From Rhyzopertha dominica (Eukaryota > Arthropoda > Insecta > Coleoptera > Bostrichidae), in contig QCXZ01000064.1 in assembly GCA_025024175.1 (NCBI GenBank), positions 15,810,001 through 15,874,000 of the forward strand: a DNA stretch of 64,000 nucleotides, given 5' to 3'. Each line of letters opens with the position of its first letter. Position 1 is the stretch's first letter. The position numbers were made by a program, and so were the translations under genes. The notes beneath the pieces are model-generated. The model was not told the DNA's origin and ran no database searches. It saw only the letters and a list, made by a program, of their open reading frames with translations. Below, one piece after another: positions 61,449-64,000 of this stretch.

Positions 61449-61744
61449 TTGAAGCCAAATTCGATCGATAAATGTTGTTTGGTACCTGGTTTAGTTTATA
61501 ATATTTCAACTAATTCTGAGTCTCCATACCTTTGTAAACTTTTATGTCCAAAATCAGCAGCACCCGGTATCGACGTACGGTTTGCAAAGAGAGATGTTAT
61601 TCCTCGCCATTCTACCTTCAGATTCAAGGGATGCTTCTGTTATATGATCGGTATTTTGTTAATAAGTTATTTTGTATATTTCAACCAATGTCGTTTAATG
61701 TATTCAAGTCTAAACTTAGAGTAATGCTTCTAACTAGAATTTAG
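61449..61744 (+). pseudogene. Decayed C-terminus of a non-LTR reverse transcriptase protein
   Basis: The frame 61544-61744 ends DRYFVNKLFCIFQPMSF and NVFKSKLRVMLLTRI. The segment resembles the YNxLP...SFNVFKSKLRxxL tail of jockey/CR1-type proteins, like the tail at 18.4 kb, although the LP motif is lost. The overlapping frame 61449-61724 carries VIPRHSTFRFKGCF, comparable to the RHSTxxY block before the tail, so a frameshift lies between. No catalytic domain is present. Confidence 0.4.
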
Positions 61745-63060
61745 TTACCACAACCTAGCTGTGCAAAATTATTCGGTATTCCATGTTGTTGCTCTTAGTT
61801 TTGTATTGGGGTATAACCACAGAAGTACACAGTTACTTAGAAGTTCAAAGTAATGACAAAATTTTTTGATAAATGATCGTCGCGCATGTAGGACCAGACG
61901 CATGCGCAGTACCTAAATATCATATGGGAACGTCATGGCGACTTACTGGTCGTCACAAAATTTTATCGCGAATGCCATAAGATATAGCCGTCTAGATAAA
62001 AGTCCAGGTAAAACTTTGCAATCGCAATATTGTGATTTAATACTATATCTACCATTATATCTGGACCACTCTGTATAATGAAAGAGTGAAAACTAGTCAA
62101 GAAAATCCTATTATGTATCTGTACCACTAACGGATTAGACCGCAAAAAGAGCTGGCCTTCGCCTTATAAACATACAAGACAAAAAGATTCTGCTTTATAG
62201 AAGGTCACATCTCCTTTCATTTGCTCAAGTTACAAAAACAATGGCTGCTTGAAAACCACAAACACATATTCAACAAAAGGGCTACTCATTAAATACATGA
62301 GAAGTTTTGTAAAAAAAATTAGATCATACAAATGCTGTGATGAAATAACCAGAAATTTACAAAATTCGAATCTACATCCTTAATAGTCTCTTTTGGAAGT
62401 TCGATAAAATATTTTTCTTATGTTTAGATATTATATATGCTTTTCATTTTGTAGCATTTGGTGCGATGATAAGGTAACATTTAACCTCGAAACTGGTCAC
62501 CAGTTAAAATGTCGAGTAGACTCATACTTTTTCTTCGGTGTAATATATACCTTTCAAACGTTGCTTTAATAGGAATCATCTAGTAAACGTAAAGAAATTA
62601 CTTCTATTTGCAGAGCTATCCAAATTTAACGCTTTTAAAACAAACAAGTAGAACTAAATCCCACTTTGTTAAACATTATCGAAGAAACCGAACAACTTCA
62701 AACACTGGCCAATCAAAATTTACAATACTTAATGGAAGAATGCCTTTTCATAACTTTATACAGGTATTACAAGATTACAAAAAGGGCCTGCTACTTTTAA
62801 CTTATTTGCGTTCCAACCTTAATTAAGAAAACTTATTATCTGAAGGTAAAAGCATAAGTTACAGGCTTTAAGGCCATATTTCTAGCCCGAAAATCTGCTA
62901 AATCCAGCAAATCCAGGACAATTGCAGGTTATAGCTGTTATCGAGCCGCTTATGTGGGTATTATTCCACAGTCGTATGCATTTATCTGCTTTACGAAACA
63001 GTTGTAGCAAGCGGTAGAATATCGCAAGGGTAAAGTTATACTGTAACTTATACAAATAGT
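61745..63060. other. AT-rich unique DNA, nothing recognised
   Basis: A 72-codon frame at 62608-62826 has no signature. No repeats are seen. Confidence 0.4.
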
Positions 63061-63660
63061 TATCGGCAAGATCGGCAAACTTGGCAATATTATTATGTCT
63101 CGGCGGCGGGCTTAGAGTGCGAGCAGGAAAACTGTCAGCAGCATGTACGAAAGTTTATTTGGACTGCCACGATTAAGCTATTAGATAGAAACCTGCGATT
63201 ATTTTCAAGCAGGGTGTAATTTCCATTTATACGTCAACAGTGAGTTAATTAAAGAAGTTAGCGGAATAAGTGCATTCTTGTGTAACTCGAAAGTAACTTC
63301 GCGAGAGGATCTCCGCAAGAACTGCCACATTTAGAGGGGATCAACTTGACGTAAACGCCTTAGATTTTAAAGGAAATAAAACCCCCTTATCACTCGCCCT
63401 GATTGTCTTCATTTTATATTAAACCAAGCAGACAAAGCACTTTGTCGAGACGACCGCGATGCAGTTGTAAGTGTAGGAGAAGCAGGATATCAAGTACCTA
63501 CGCAGAAAATTACAGGTAAAATATTGCATACTTTAGTATGCGCGACGATGGACGTAAATAACCTTCCAAAATTAACTTTATAACGCAAATTCCTCCTCTG
63601 GCACGGTTAAGTTTATATAGCATGCCAGGCATTCCGGCCCGTGTAGAGTGTAGGTGGTTA
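63061..63660. other. GC-balanced segment, candidate regulatory DNA
   Basis: Non-repetitive, with TCTCGGCGGCGGGC, TTCGCGAGAGGATC, CGAGACGACCGCGATGC and TTAATTA-type words, and no reading frame. Regulatory role inferred from texture only. Confidence 0.25.
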
Positions 63661-64000
63661 TTTCTTAATTAGAAATTTTCAATAATAACAGTTCCCTTTC
63701 AGACTCTGTGAAATATTAAAGGAGAAACCTATACCTCACAAAGGGCTTTACTTTCTTCGTTTACTTCATTATCTACCACCAGACTGTGAAGGCAATCGAT
63801 GGGAATAACCAACTATAATTGCTATGTATCTTTCTCCATTTCCTAATGAATGACTGAAGATATCCAATGTTTTCGCGATTTCCTAATATTTCCGTCTCCT
63901 CATTTAAAATTTTATAAGACATGTAGTCTTGCCGCATTCATGCACCTGTTCCTTCTCAACTTCCAGAAATGTATTTTAAATTAAATTTTCCCCTAAATAA
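63661..64000. other. Unique DNA at the window edge, nothing recognised
   Basis: No frame or repeat that I can support. Confidence 0.4.

Overview
The window looks like a gene-poor, AT-rich stretch of an arthropod, most likely insect, nuclear genome. The reasons are the lack of any long open frame, the (AAT)n microsatellites, the scattered ambiguity codes (n) of a draft assembly, and a mix of decayed transposons of insect type: mariner, maT-like and D41D Tc1/mariner elements, Penelope-like and non-LTR retroelements, and tRNA-derived SINE-like pieces. I find no intact host protein gene, no rRNA and no functional tRNA. The species cannot be fixed from the sequence.

Layout. 1-8.2 kb is mostly unique AT-rich DNA, with a transposon-end-like sequence finishing near 2.64 kb. 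A broken Mos1-like mariner transposase lies at 8.25-9.2 kb. A 638-bp foldback with 280-bp arms lies at 10.9-11.5 kb. 17-18.5 kb holds a SINE-like fragment and the 3' end of a non-LTR retrotransposon (minus strand) that runs into a (TAA)n tract. A SINE-like piece, a second mariner relic of SETMAR type and a small tRNA-like element with perfect 10-bp terminal repeats occupy 21-22.5 kb. At 24.03-24.96 kb is the first copy of a ~920-bp element flanked by TTAA. 28.41-29.60 kb is a Tc1/mariner element with 50-bp terminal repeats and an internal deletion.

29.6-40.7 kb is unique DNA. A dispersed-repeat copy and a CGAAT-rich tract follow at 40.8-41.6 kb. Three more copies of the TTAA element lie at 42.05-45.2 kb, two in tandem sharing one TTAA and one inverted. 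A maT-like element (45.59-46.54 kb, minus), a Penelope-like GIY-YIG endonuclease fragment (47.5-48.05 kb), a non-LTR reverse transcriptase relic (49.9-51.05 kb), an 80-bp-arm foldback (53.80-54.01 kb), a second dispersed-repeat copy (55.57 kb), a nearly full-length D41D transposon (59.30-60.38 kb, minus) and one more reverse transcriptase tail (61.45-61.74 kb) complete the list.

Between the elements are several islands a few hundred bases long with balanced base composition and no coding signal (for example 26.8-27.2, 31.1-31.5, 49.25-49.54, 55.9-56.4 and 63.1-63.7 kb). These are the best candidates for regulatory DNA of a neighbouring gene outside the window, but that is inference only.

The most unusual material is the young-looking TTAA element family with its tandem and inverted arrangement, and a set of short motifs of the form CTGANGA / hairpin / GAAAC. 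These occur next to the Penelope fragment and inside both large foldbacks, and recall the hammerhead-type motifs known in Penelope-like elements.
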